From contig DAOUJS010000008.1 in the NCBI GenBank assembly GCA_034422355.1, positions 12,051-76,050 of the forward strand: 64,000 bases of DNA, in the 5' to 3' direction. Position 1 is the first letter of the stretch, and each line of letters starts with the position of its first letter. The translations under genes and the position numbers were made by a program. The stretch comes from CATOSP01 sp034422355. GTDB taxonomy: Bacteria > Chloroflexota > Dehalococcoidia > Lucifugimonadales > UBA3495. The notes beneath the pieces were generated by a model that was given only the letters and a program-made list of their open reading frames with translations, searched no databases and was not told where the DNA came from. Positions 34,595-43,682 of the stretch are shown piece after piece.

Positions 34595-34915
34595 AGGTTC
34601 ATCCCTCCATAGTGCGACGAATGGAAAAGTCCGGTACGGCTTTACGATTAAGTCGCTTTTGCCCCCGCCGAAGGGCTGATCACAACCCCGGCGCAAGTCT
34701 AGGATGATTATATGGATTGCCTATGTGGTGTCAATCCCCTTCTAGGAGGCCAAGACGGTACATGCCCGACCCGAAATCATGGCTTGCGCAGGGGTTCTCT
34801 CACACCATTTCAATTGACACTACCTTGCGGTTTCCGTATCATCGGGAGCGTTCCCGGTTGGGGAGCCGCTGTCGGCCAAGTCGGAAGTCCTCAGGATACC
34901 TCAGGTAGAGTAAAA
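34595..34915. other. Divergent intergenic region of the second ABC system
   Basis: The 321 bases between binding protein and permease genes hold no gene. Both promoters must lie here. A plausible -10 for the permeases is GATTATAT near 34708; I do not see a convincing operator. The plus-strand frame from 34712 runs into the permease but its first 68 codons lack a coding character. Confidence 0.5.
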
Positions 34916-35884
34916 GTGCGTCAATACACAACTCGCAGACTGCTTCTGGGCATCCCCACCATATTCGGGGCCGCCCTGCTCATATTCATAATAATGCGCG
35001 TTGCCCCCGGCGACGTGGCAAGCCTGATAGCCATCGGCGGTGCGGAGGGCGAGGAGGAAATAAACCAGGAGGCATTGGACAAAATCCGCGAGCGTCTCGG
35101 TCTGGAAGCTCCCCTGCACATGCAGTTCCTTAACTGGATGTGGGACCTGGCCCGCTTCGACCTCGACGAGTCCCTGTGGAACCGCCAGCCTGTCAGCGAC
35201 CTGCTCGTCCGGCGCTTCCCCTTAACCCTCCAGTTGTCCGCAATGGCCTTGCTGCTGTCATGGATCATCGCCATCCCCGTCGGCATCTTATCGGCGGTCA
35301 AGCAGGACACGCCTCTTGACTACATACCAAGATTCCTCAGCATCATTGGGCTTGCCACTCCCAATTTCTGGCTTGGCATCCTGATGCTCACCTACCTTGC
35401 CGCCTTCTTCGGCTGGGTTCCCGCACTGACTTATCAGGCCCCCTGGCGCGCCCCCACGGAGAACTTCTCCCAGCTTATGCTTCCGGCAGTAGTGCTCGGC
35501 ACGGCCCTGGCCGCCATTCAGACAAGAATGACCCGGGCCACCATGCTCGAAGTCCTCCGGGAGGACTACATCCGCACCGCCCGGGCCAAGGGGCTGGGAG
35601 CGCAGGCGGTGCTATGGCGTCATGCACTCAAGAACGCCGCCATCCCGGTGCTCACCATCTCCGGTGGACAGCTCAGCGGCCTGATAAGCGGGTCGCTGGT
35701 AACCGAGGTTGTGTTCAACCTTCCCGGCCTGGGCCTGGCAACCGTGGACGCGGTGCGGCTCCGGGACTACCCTGTAATCCAGAACCTGGTGCTCTTCATA
35801 ACCATCGTACACATCGTGGTCAACCTGGGCGTGGACCTGCTCTACGCCTTCCTAGACCCCAGAATCCGATACGCCGACTATTAG
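34916..35884 (+). CDS. ABC transporter permease, DppB/OppB type
   Basis: A 322-residue permease. Starting at GTG 34916 it begins VRQYTTRRLLLGIPTIFGAALLIFIIMR, as DppB proteins do, followed by the periplasmic domain and five helices; the EAA-type loop is EDYIRTARAKGLGAQ near residue 220. The longer frame to 34712 is not supported. It is translated 33 bases ahead of the second permease gene. Confidence 0.9.
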   Translation: MRQYTTRRLLLGIPTIFGAALLIFIIMRVAPGDVASLIAIGGAEGEEEINQEALDKIRERLGLEAPLHMQFLNWMWDLARFDLDESLWNRQPVSDLLVRRFPLTLQLSAMALLLSWIIAIPVGILSAVKQDTPLDYIPRFLSIIGLATPNFWLGILMLTYLAAFFGWVPALTYQAPWRAPTENFSQLMLPAVVLGTALAAIQTRMTRATMLEVLREDYIRTARAKGLGAQAVLWRHALKNAAIPVLTISGGQLSGLISGSLVTEVVFNLPGLGLATVDAVRLRDYPVIQNLVLFITIVHIVVNLGVDLLYAFLDPRIRYADY

Positions 35885-35916
35885 CGGCAAGCCTGGTGCC
35901 GCAAGCCTGGAGACTA

Positions 35917-36846
35917 ATGAACGCTGGACCAAGCACACCCGAGACGCCGGCAACGGAGCCGCTGCTGGTACTCCCCCAAGAGAGCCAGTGGAGCAGGCGC
36001 ATCCGCTGGACACGCCGCTTCCTGGTCAACAAGCCCCTGGGGGCAGTGGGTGCTGCCATCGTGCTCTTCATGTTCTTCCTGAGCGCCTTCGGCTCCTTCC
36101 TCACCCCCTACAACCCCATAGACATGGACTTCTTCGCCAAGCTGGAATCCCCCAGCAGGACTCACCCCCTGGGAACGGACCTGTACGGGCGGGACGTTCT
36201 GAGCAACATCATCGGCGGGGCGAAGATTTCCATCTACGTGGGCTTCGCCTCGGTGATTATCGGCACGGGGCTCGGCGCGGTCTGGGGGCTGACCAGCGGC
36301 TACAATGGGGGCAGGTACGATCTGATAAGCCAGCGCTTCATCGACGTGCTGCAAAGCATCCCAACCCTGGCCCTGGCCCTGGTCATCGTCGCCTCCCTGG
36401 GTTCCAGCCTCAACAACATCGTCATCGCCATCAGCATCGGGCTGATAGCCACCTCGGCGCGGGTCGTGCGCTCCTCGGCCATCGTCATCAGGAACATGGA
36501 CTATATCCTGGCCGCGGTGGCAATGGGGGCAAGCTGGAAGAGAATAGTCTTCTCACACGTAATGCCCAACAGCTTCGCGCCCTACCTCATAGTGGCCACC
36601 GCCGCATTGGGTGGCGCGATACTACAGGAGGCGTCCCTGAGCTTCCTGGGAGTGGGGGTGCCGCCGCCGCACCCGTCATGGGGCAGGATGCTTTCCGGCA
36701 TAGGCCGAGACTACTTCCTGATAGCGCCGTGGATGTCCCTGTCCCCGGGACTGGCAATCGTGGTCGTAGTGCTGGCCTTCAACCTCTTCGGAGACGCCCT
36801 GCGCGACGTCCTAGACCCAAGGCTACGGGGCACTGGCCGCCGGTAA
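35917..36846 (+). CDS. ABC transporter permease, DppC/OppC type
   Basis: A 309-residue permease starting at ATG 35917 (GGAG upstream). It has an unusual Pro/Thr/Glu-rich N terminus (residues 1-30), then the OppC pattern (RRFLVNKPLGAVGAAIVLFM, GTDLYGRDVLSNIIGGAKISI) and five further helices with ASLGSSLNNIVIAISIGL. No ATP-binding gene follows; as with the first ABC locus, shared ATPases encoded elsewhere are implied. Confidence 0.9.
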   Translation: MNAGPSTPETPATEPLLVLPQESQWSRRIRWTRRFLVNKPLGAVGAAIVLFMFFLSAFGSFLTPYNPIDMDFFAKLESPSRTHPLGTDLYGRDVLSNIIGGAKISIYVGFASVIIGTGLGAVWGLTSGYNGGRYDLISQRFIDVLQSIPTLALALVIVASLGSSLNNIVIAISIGLIATSARVVRSSAIVIRNMDYILAAVAMGASWKRIVFSHVMPNSFAPYLIVATAALGGAILQEASLSFLGVGVPPPHPSWGRMLSGIGRDYFLIAPWMSLSPGLAIVVVVLAFNLFGDALRDVLDPRLRGTGRR

Positions 36847-36870
36847 GTCATCTGCTAGAATACGTGCGGG

Positions 36871-37155
36871 CTACCCACCACTCTGGGTGAGTCTGGCAGC
36901 CAGAACACCCACCAGGGAAATCAACGCGACGATAACCCCGCCGCCAATCCCCAGGGCTGCCAACGTGAGCCGGTCTATCCGGGCGTTAAGCTGGTCATTA
37001 AGTTGGTCCATCCGGATAGTTACTTGGTCTATCCGGGCGTTGAGGTCCCGGATTTCAGCCCTCGTCTCGGTTCGCATATCCTGGAGCGTGGTGAGCACCT
37101 TCTCCATCTGCGCTTCCAGCCGCGCGAGGCGGGAATCGTCGGTTGCGACTACCAT
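36871..37155 (-). CDS. Small coiled-coil protein with C-terminal membrane helix
   Basis: A 94-residue protein: a heptad-type charged coiled coil (RLEAQMEKVLTTLQDM and LNARIDQVTIRMDQLNDQLN, residues 8-65) and a C-terminal hydrophobic helix (LAALGIGGGVIVALISLVG). ATG 37155 follows GGAAGG at 6 bases. Layout is like the gene at 23328. Role unknown, probably a membrane-tethered coiled coil. Confidence 0.7.
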   Translation of the reverse strand: MVVATDDSRLARLEAQMEKVLTTLQDMRTETRAEIRDLNARIDQVTIRMDQLNDQLNARIDRLTLAALGIGGGVIVALISLVGVLAARLTQSGG

Positions 37156-37204
37156 TGCCAACCTTCCCCCATCAGGTCAGACCCGTTGGCTGCTATCCAC
37201 TACC

Positions 37205-38131
37205 TCACGGCACGAATTGGGGCAGTATCTCCGTGCCCATGATCTCAAGCTGCTCCATAGTCTCTTCCGCGGGGCAGAGGGGCCGGACCACGAACTTCTG
37301 CGCCCCCGCGTCGATGTAGCGGGATATAGACTGGCAAATCTGCTCCGTGGACCCCAACGCGCTGTACTCGGTGAAGTGAGCGCCGGGACGAGCGCGGGTA
37401 ACGTACCGCTCCGCCTTGGCCTCGGCTTCCTCCGAACTGGACGCCACATAGTACCCCAGCAGCACCCCAACGTGATCGTCCTCAATCTCCCGGCCATGCT
37501 CCGCGGCGGTGCTGAACATGATCTCCCGGCCCTCGCCGACTTCCTCCGGCGTCGCGCTGGACACCAGCCAGCCGTCGCCAACCCGTCCCACCCGCCGGGC
37601 CGCCGCCGCGCTGCGCCCGCCAATCCAGACGGGAGTTGACGGCTCAAGGAACGGCTTAGGCGTGATTGAAACGTTGTGGCAGCTATAGAACATCCCCTCG
37701 TGGGTAACGTTATCCTCCTCCCACAGGCGGCGCATCAGCCTGATCGCCTCATCAGTGCGTCGGCCCCGGTCCTCCTTGGAAACGCCGCAAGCTTCGTACT
37801 CCTCCGGCTCTTCCTGTCCCAGCCCCACGGCGGGGAAGAACCGGCCCTGGGAAAGGTAGTCCAGGGTTGCGATCTGCTTGGCCAGCACCACCGGGTTCCG
37901 CAGAGGCATGGCCAACACGCTGGTGCCGAACTTCATCCGGTCCGAGTAGGCAGCCACCATCGACAGCGCAATCATCGGCTCCAGGCTGAAACGGTCGCTG
38001 ACGATCCGGTCACTGAGCCAGATGGAATCGTATCCGTACTGGTCCCCGACCTCGACCAACTCGCGGAGAAACCCAGGGTCTCCACCTCCCTGACCAAATG
38101 CGCCTGGTACGTAGCCGATGGCGATGCTCAT
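37205..38131 (-). CDS. LLM-class F420/flavin-dependent oxidoreductase
   Basis: A 308-residue luciferase-like protein with YGYDSIWLSDRIVSDRF (residues 33-48), MKFGTSVLAMPLRNPVVLAK, LDYLSQGRFFPAVGLGQEE (about 90-108) and ITPKPFLEPSTPVWIGGRS (about 158-176). AAGGAG precedes the ATG. These enzymes usually reduce or oxidise small organics with F420H2 or FMN. It shares its strand with the small coiled-coil gene downstream. Substrate unknown. Confidence 0.88.
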   Translation of the reverse strand: MSIAIGYVPGAFGQGGGDPGFLRELVEVGDQYGYDSIWLSDRIVSDRFSLEPMIALSMVAAYSDRMKFGTSVLAMPLRNPVVLAKQIATLDYLSQGRFFPAVGLGQEEPEEYEACGVSKEDRGRRTDEAIRLMRRLWEEDNVTHEGMFYSCHNVSITPKPFLEPSTPVWIGGRSAAAARRVGRVGDGWLVSSATPEEVGEGREIMFSTAAEHGREIEDDHVGVLLGYYVASSSEEAEAKAERYVTRARPGAHFTEYSALGSTEQICQSISRYIDAGAQKFVVRPLCPAEETMEQLEIMGTEILPQFVP

Positions 38132-38397
38132 GGCTGCTCCTTACATCGTTTGCGTTAGCGGATAGTGGTGGGTAGATGGCAGTTAGAAGTCCTTACCGGC
38201 ATTTTATAGGGAAATGTCGTGCGGTGCCACAGGGAGAACAACAGAGGGAATTACCTACTGGGCAACAGACCCGTTTTCCAAAAGCTATTGACACTTGGAG
38301 TGTAGATGCCTATGGTGTATATATAGACATCCAGCCCAAGTCCGCTCAATTAGCTAATTGTGGGCTAGGCGGGCCTCCCGAAACATGGAGGCCGGTC

Positions 38398-38520
38398 CTA
38401 GCCCACACGTATTTTAGTCCACAATGTAAAGGGACTGCTCAACAGCCGCCCAGAGTACGGGTCAACCGTGTAGGCTGGATCGCCGGACTCGTCCACAAAT
38501 ATGTAGTCATGTCGTGGCAC
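38398..38520 (-). pseudogene. DUF3800 N-terminal remnant
   Basis: A 40-codon minus-strand frame starting at GTG 38520 reads PRHDYIFVDESGDPAYTVDPYSG, the conserved N-terminal strand of DUF3800 (a nuclease-like family linked to mobile and defence genes, with catalytic D-E-S). After about 25 residues it ends at TAG 38398 and no continuation is present. It is probably a fragment left by decay or rearrangement. The surrounding 38132-38524 region has no intact gene. Confidence 0.6.
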
Positions 38521-38524
38521 CAGG

Positions 38525-39484
38525 CTATACCGTCGCCCTACCTGACCCCTCCAGCGGTCCCATACCCGCCTCGGCGCGGGCGTCGTTGATGTGCTCCAGG
38601 ATGCGCGTTCCCAGGGGGGCCATCTCATAGCCGATGTCCGCCAGCATCCGGCTGTTGTCCACTAGGTAAACATGGGGCACCGCCTGGTCGCCCGTGGTTA
38701 TCTGGGCGTCCGGGATGAAGCTCCGCACCTGGTCAGCCATAACCTTGATCGTCGCCAGGTGACCGCCGCTGATGTATATGCGGTGGTTCAGACTGTCGCT
38801 CAGGGCCGCCCGCACGAATATCTCCGCCGCGTCCTCGGCGTGGATCATCGGCGAGGGTTCGTCCTGGTGGAACGGCATACTGACGGACTGCCCGATGGCC
38901 GGCAGCGACACCATCAACCCGCCGATCATCCCCGTCATGCCCGTGACCCGACCGTGTCCGAACACCGTGCAGATGCGTATCCCCACGCAGTCCAGCTCGT
39001 ACCGTTCGTTGTACTTGGCCGCGGCAAAATCGTTGGCCGCCTTGGTCATCCCGTAGACGTTCACCGGCGCGGCCAGGTCATCCTCGTTGATGGGACGGTC
39101 CCCGAAGGTGTCCTGCACCCCATACACGGCGATGGAGCTGGCGTACACCACCCGCTGCACCCCGGTCCACCGCGCGACCTCAAAGACGTTGTTCGCCCCC
39201 TGTATGTTTACCAGCATCCCGAAGTGGGGCCGCTCCTCCGTATCCGGCGGAAGCAACGCCGCCATGTGGATAATCCGGTCCACCCCATGCACGTTGACCG
39301 CCTCCAGCAGGTGCGGGACCTGTGTAATATCCCCCCGGTAAACATGGATGCCGTCCAGGAAGGGAGCAAGGTTCGGACCGGGACGGCCCAGGTCGAAGCA
39401 GACCACCTCCTCGCCGCGCTCCACCAACTTGCGCACTATGCGGTTGCCAATGAATCCCGCGCCGCCGGTGACCATAGTAGTCAT
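38525..39484 (-). CDS. NAD-dependent epimerase/dehydratase
   Basis: A 319-residue extended SDR: VTGGAGFIGNRIV at the N terminus, CFDLGRPGPN, IIHMAALLPP near residue 72, YASSIAVYG near residue 108 and catalytic YGMTKAAND near residue 140. It likely acts on a nucleotide sugar. ATG 39484 has GGAG about 8 bases upstream. The gene begins divergently from the guaB3-like gene. Confidence 0.88.
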   Translation of the reverse strand: MTTMVTGGAGFIGNRIVRKLVERGEEVVCFDLGRPGPNLAPFLDGIHVYRGDITQVPHLLEAVNVHGVDRIIHMAALLPPDTEERPHFGMLVNIQGANNVFEVARWTGVQRVVYASSIAVYGVQDTFGDRPINEDDLAAPVNVYGMTKAANDFAAAKYNERYELDCVGIRICTVFGHGRVTGMTGMIGGLMVSLPAIGQSVSMPFHQDEPSPMIHAEDAAEIFVRAALSDSLNHRIYISGGHLATIKVMADQVRSFIPDAQITTGDQAVPHVYLVDNSRMLADIGYEMAPLGTRILEHINDARAEAGMGPLEGSGRATV

Positions 39485-39726
39485 TGGGAATCTCCCTGGT
39501 GCTGAATAAGAAACCAAGGGCCGGAAACCCGATTACGCTCCGGCCCCAGGATTCGCCCATGATACAAACGCAACATGGGCCGCGCAATCCCCGCCAATAG
39601 TCGAAGACCAGCCCTGCGCCAAACACCCAGACACCATTCCCGTTCCTTAACCCACACCGCCATTATTGACTTTCCTTCTCCCTTACTGATAGGCTCAGTT
39701 GAATTATTCCGCATAGGGAGAAACCG

Positions 39727-40866
39727 ATGGCTAAGCGCCTTTTTAAGGAACTGGAAAGGGCCTACGGATTCGACGAAGTGGCAATAGTTCCCGGCCAGGT
39801 CACCATCAACCCCGACATGACCTCCACCAAGATGACCATCGGCCACCACAACTTCGACATCCCCGTCCTTGCCTCCGCAATGGACGGCGCGGTGTCCCCC
39901 AGCTTCGCCACCCTGATGCACCAGATGGGCGGCCTGGGCGTCCTCAACGCCGAGGGCCTCTACACCCGCTACGAAGACCCCTACTCGGTCCTGGAAGAGA
40001 TCATCTCCATGCCCCAGGCCGAGGCCACCGGCTACCTCCAGCAGGTGTACTCCGAGCCTATACAGGAGCATCTCATCGGCGAACGGGTCCAGGAGATTCG
40101 CAGGTCCGGGTCCGTCTGCGCCGTCTCCTTCACCCCCCAGAACACCAAGCGCATGTCCCCCGTCGCCGTTGAGGCCGGGGCCGACATCGTTGTCGTCCAG
40201 TCCACCGTCACCACCGCCCGCCACATGTCCCGCAGCTACCGGGGCCTCATCTTCTCCGAGTTGCTCGACACCTTGAAGGTCCCCGTAGTCGTCGGCAACT
40301 GCGTCACCTACGAGGTCGCCCAGGAACTCATGGAGACCGGCATCGACGGCATCCTCGTCGGCGTCGGACCCGGCGCGGCCTGCACCACCCGCGAGGTCGT
40401 CGGCGTCGGCGTCCCCCAGGTCACCGCAACCCTCGAATGCGCCGCCGCCCGCGAGGACTACTTCCGCCGCACCGGACGCTACGTCAGCGTCATCACCGAC
40501 GGCGGACTCCGCACTGGCGGCGACATCTGCAAGGCCATCGTCAGCGGGGCCGACGGCGTCATGCTCGGCACCCCCTTCGCCCAGGCCGCCGAGGCCCCCG
40601 GCCGCGGCTTCAACTGGGGTATGGCGAACCCCCACCCCGAGCTTCCCAGGGGCACCCGCATCGGCGTCGGCACCAAGGGCACCCTTAGCGAGATCCTCTA
40701 CGGACCAACCTCCGTCACCGACGGCACCCAGAACTTCATTGGCGCCCTGAAAGTGGCAATGGGAATGTGCGGCGCATACACCATCCGCGACCTGCACAAG
40801 GCCGACATGATCATCGCTCCCGCCATCAAGACCGAGGGCAAATACTTTCAGTTCGCCGGGACATAG
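39727..40866 (+). CDS. GuaB3-type IMP dehydrogenase family protein
   Basis: A 379-residue TIM-barrel protein of the IMPDH family without the CBS domains seen in classical GuaB. Visible are PVLASAMDGAVSPSF (residues 43-57), HQMGGLGVLNAEG, VGVGPGAACTTREVVGVGVPQ around the catalytic cysteine (about residue 219), and DGGLRTGGDICKAIVSGADG with the phosphate-binding glycines. This matches the GuaB3 paralogue group; such proteins may act as GMP reductase-like or IMPDH-like enzymes. AGGGAG lies upstream. Confidence 0.82.
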   Translation: MAKRLFKELERAYGFDEVAIVPGQVTINPDMTSTKMTIGHHNFDIPVLASAMDGAVSPSFATLMHQMGGLGVLNAEGLYTRYEDPYSVLEEIISMPQAEATGYLQQVYSEPIQEHLIGERVQEIRRSGSVCAVSFTPQNTKRMSPVAVEAGADIVVVQSTVTTARHMSRSYRGLIFSELLDTLKVPVVVGNCVTYEVAQELMETGIDGILVGVGPGAACTTREVVGVGVPQVTATLECAAAREDYFRRTGRYVSVITDGGLRTGGDICKAIVSGADGVMLGTPFAQAAEAPGRGFNWGMANPHPELPRGTRIGVGTKGTLSEILYGPTSVTDGTQNFIGALKVAMGMCGAYTIRDLHKADMIIAPAIKTEGKYFQFAGT

Positions 40867-40961
40867 TAAATAGTTGCCAGTGGCTGTTGAAGAGTGTCGA
40901 GCAACCCCGGCTACTAGCCACTGACCACTAGCCACCGGCCACTGACCATTAGGAGGAAACC

Positions 40962-41498
40962 ATGCCCGACACCATCCAGATTCTCGACCCCTCCGCCGAG
41001 GACATACCCGAGGAGAAGGGCCTGAACGCCAATCTCCCCAGCCTGCGCGGCAAGACCATCGGCCTCCTCGAAAACCGCAAATACCACGCCGACTCCTTCC
41101 TCCATGAACTGAAGGATGTCTTGGTCAACGATTACGGCGCGGACAAGGTCATCTACGCCACCAAGTTCAGCTACAGCGCCCCCTGTGCCGCCGAGACCCT
41201 GGAATCCCTGGCCAAGGAGTGCGACGTGGTTATTCACGGCGTGGCGGATTGAGGATCCTGCACGACGTGGGGTCTCCACGACACAGTTATCACCGAGACC
41301 AAGGGAGTGCCCTCCCTCAGCGTAATCACCAGTGCCTTCACCCGCGCCGCCAACGCCAGAGTCACAACCCTCGGAATGCCCGGCGCGCGTATAGTGGCAA
41401 TTCCCAGCCCCCTCGCCACCCGCTCGGTGGACGAAGTCCAGCAAATGGCCCACGACTTCGCTCCCGAAATAGTCTCCCTCCTCACCGGCCAACCGTAA
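40962..41498 (+). CDS. UGSC-family selenoprotein with in-frame UGA
   Basis: The frame starting at ATG 40962 (AGGAGG upstream) runs to a TGA at 41250-41252 that ends CDVVIHGVAD; reading TGA as selenocysteine continues in frame with GSCTTWGLHDTVITETKG and ends at TAA 41496-41498, giving 178 residues. The result carries the U-G-S-C motif (Sec97, Cys100) that names this selenoprotein family. A hairpin with a GGUCU loop sits 3' of the UGA. Conventional callers stop at 96 residues or call two pieces. The biochemical role of UGSC proteins is unknown, likely redox. Sec insertion is an inference, strongly supported. Confidence 0.92.
41250..41280 (+). promoter_or_regulatory. SECIS-like hairpin for Sec insertion
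   Basis: After the UGA, bases +14 to +28 form CGTGG-GGTCT-CCACG, a 5-bp stem with loop GGUCU in the mRNA. From memory, the E. coli fdhF SECIS shows GGUCU at the same +19 to +23 spacing from UGA. This is strong support for SelB-dependent recoding. Confidence 0.75.
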
Positions 41499-41516
41499 CG
41501 CTTGTCTGCAACGGGG

Positions 41517-41539
41517 GAGTCTCGCTTAATCCGAGACTC
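41517..41539 (+). terminator. Hairpin after the UGSC gene
   Basis: GAGTCTCG / CGAGACTC is an 8-bp stem with a 7-base loop, 18 bases after the stop codon. There is no T-run, so it may be a weak or factor-assisted terminator, or an RNA-stabilising element. Confidence 0.5.
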
Positions 41540-41566
41540 TCCCTCAATCCCGCCCCCAACCCATCG

Positions 41567-41584
41567 TTCCCGCGGAAGCGGGAA
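41567..41584. repeat. Short inverted repeat TTCCCGC-GGAA-GCGGGAA
   Basis: A 7-bp arm inverted repeat with four-base loop, followed by TCC. A closely related copy lies at 53923-53940. This sequence type is a widespread dispersed repeat in many bacteria. Confidence 0.6.
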
Positions 41585-41841
41585 TCCATATCCGTCTGAT
41601 CGCAAGGGGCGCAACCACTCTAATGCAGCAGGCCCTGACCTACCGGGAGCGCAGCCAGGAACACCTGAGCAAGGCCCATCAATTAGGTCGCAGGTATGGG
41701 ATTTAGAACGTACCCCTTACTTCACCGGGTTTTGGCCAAGCTGGCTTCCTGCTATGCCCAGGACCGGCGTTTTATTGCGTGCCTGCTTGCGTTGGCATTA
41801 AACTTGCGTGGCTGAGCAACGATTATGTCGAGGGGCTGAGT

Positions 41842-42804
41842 ATGCTTCCTAAGGTGTTTATTGACGGGCACACTGGTACCACCGGACTCCGCATTCACCA
41901 GTGGATGGCGGAAAGGGACGATATTGAACTGCTGACGCTCCCTGAGGAGCTTCGGCGCAATTCTGAAGAACGGCGGGGTCAAATTCAGGAAGCGGATATA
42001 GCGGTGCTGTGCCTCCCGGACGATGCGGCGGAAGAGGTGGCCGGCTGGGTGGCCGGGACTGACACCCGCCTGATAGACGCCAGCACGGCCCACCGGGTGG
42101 AGGAGGGCTGGATTTACGGACTGCCCGAGATGGAACCGAACCAGAGGGGCGCCATCTGCGAATCAAAGCTGGTTTCCAACCCGGGTTGTTACCCTACCGG
42201 GGTTATATTGCTGGTGCGGCCACTGGTCGACGCGGGCTTGCTGCCCGACGATGCGCCGATATCGATCAATGCCCTATCGGGTTATTCCGGCGGCGGAAAC
42301 TCGCTGATCAGCAAGTGGGAGAACCCGGAAAATGGGTTAAATGGGTTGCCCTATGAGGCTCCATACTCCCTTCACCAGAGACACAAGCATATTCCAGAAA
42401 TGATGAAGTACGCCAGGTTGAGTATCGAGCCCCAGTTTGTACCGGCCGTGGGACCATTCCGTTGCGGCATGCGGGTGCAGGTACCCATACATTCTGCCAT
42501 GCTGAATATGGGCGCCACCGGGGAGGAAGTGTGGGAAACCCTGCATGACCGTTACCAGGGCGAGCGATTTGTGGAAGTAGCTCGCTTGCAGGAGCCGGGC
42601 GAATTGAACGAGCGCAGTCTCAACCCCGAGGCCTGCAACGAAAGCAACCGGATACAATTGTATGTGTCTCCGCATCCATCGGGGCACATCCTGCTAGTTG
42701 CCTTGCTGGACAACTTGGGCAAAGGGGCCTGTGGCGCTGCCATCCAAAACCTCAACCTGATGTTGGGCCTGGAGGAAGGGGCGGGGCTGCCTGCCACAGC
42801 CTGA
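41842..42804 (+). CDS. argC: N-acetyl-gamma-glutamyl-phosphate reductase (type 2)
   Basis: ArgC reduces N-acetylglutamyl phosphate to the semialdehyde in arginine synthesis. The 320-residue product has VFIDGHTGTTGLRIH at the NADP-binding strand, VLCLPDDAAEE, SNPGCYPTG with the catalytic cysteine (about residue 116) and PYSLHQRHKHIPEM near residue 180. Length and the GHTGTTG start fit type 2 ArgC. I chose ATG 41842, which follows GAGGGG; a longer frame begins at 41779. No other arginine genes are adjacent. Confidence 0.9.
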   Translation: MLPKVFIDGHTGTTGLRIHQWMAERDDIELLTLPEELRRNSEERRGQIQEADIAVLCLPDDAAEEVAGWVAGTDTRLIDASTAHRVEEGWIYGLPEMEPNQRGAICESKLVSNPGCYPTGVILLVRPLVDAGLLPDDAPISINALSGYSGGGNSLISKWENPENGLNGLPYEAPYSLHQRHKHIPEMMKYARLSIEPQFVPAVGPFRCGMRVQVPIHSAMLNMGATGEEVWETLHDRYQGERFVEVARLQEPGELNERSLNPEACNESNRIQLYVSPHPSGHILLVALLDNLGKGACGAAIQNLNLMLGLEEGAGLPATA

Positions 42805-42873
42805 CCGGTCAAATCATTAGAGACGCAACGAAGCTCTGAACGAATCCCTTCCCCCTTGACCGGGGAAAGTCAG

Positions 42874-43460
42874 AATGGCGGCGGCGCAGAAGCTGGGCCG
42901 TAACCGGCTCGGCATCGGCATTACCCACTTGGCCGTCGCCCCGATGAAAAGCCGCCTCAAGACTGCCTTCGACTCGGCCCCGTCCAGGATACGACGTGGT
43001 TGGCGAGCCCCAGGACGAGGGCAGCGCCCGCGCCCTCTGGAAGCAGGACCCCTTACCAGTTCCCGTTCTGGGCCGTCTCCCTGCCTGAAGCCAGTCCCAG
43101 CAACGCCGAGGCGCAGACCATGGCATAGACGGCCCCAAGCGCACCACCCACAGGATCGTCGTCCAGGTCAAGGGCGGTCACGTCACCGTCTCCCCGGTCC
43201 GCGACCTCATCGGCGTCGTGGAGTGCGAAAAGGCCACGATGGGCCTGTTCATCTCCCTCGACCCTCCAACCGGCCCCCATGAACACCGGGACCGCCGCCG
43301 GAGGCTTCTTGCCACTCCGACCTGTGGCAGCGCGACTATCCAAAAATCCTGTTGTGCGCCATCGGCGAAATGCTCTCCGGCAACGGCTTCGGCCTCCCGC
43401 TCCGACGCCTACCAGTCCGCCCAGCACGTCCGCCGGTACCAGTGCCGCCAGGCAACACTA
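42874..43460 (+). pseudogene. Decayed site-specific DNA-methyltransferase with restriction-type C terminus
   Basis: Pieces of one protein appear in different plus-strand frames: AAAQKLGRNRLGIGITHLAV (like the AAQKLGRxxxGID motif of adenine-specific methyltransferases), then PYQFPFWAVSL, then VVQVKGGHVTVSPVRDLIGVVE with KATMGLFISLDPPT (the Mrr-like tail of such fused enzymes), then YPKILLCAIGEML. At least three frameshifts separate them, and the N-terminal catalytic domain is missing. This is a degraded restriction-modification gene. Confidence 0.7.
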
Positions 43461-43634
43461 GGCGAAACCGCCTGGCCCCAACTCGCCATTCCCGATGCAA
43501 CGCTAGATTGGCTCCTTTTGACAGGCATCGGATATGTCCTTACCATTGAGTTGTCAAGCGACAACAAGTCTGTCAGGGGCTTGTCAGGTCGCCGCTTATC
43601 TCTGATTTGGTTGGATAATGAGCCTGTCGCTAGT

Positions 43635-43658
43635 CCCCTATCGCAGCCGCGATAGGGG
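43635..43658 (+). promoter_or_regulatory. Strong leader hairpin before the unknown two-gene operon
   Basis: CCCCTATCGC-AGCC-GCGATAGGGG is a perfect 10-bp stem with a four-base loop, extended by TAG/CTA with one bulged base. It lies 12 bases before the GGAGGG ribosome binding site of the next gene, where it could attenuate transcription, control translation or be a binding site. Confidence 0.55.
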
Positions 43659-43682
43659 CTACGAAGTTAAGGAGGGAAAACA

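Noticed and set aside
39481..40935. 484-codon antisense frame over the guaB3-like gene
   Set aside because: It is Gly/Ala/Asp/Val low-complexity and opposite a clearly conserved gene.
40867..40961. Repeated CCACTGACCACTAGCC-type units between guaB3 and the UGSC gene
   Set aside because: Imperfect short repetition only; no second locus or structure strong enough to list as an element.
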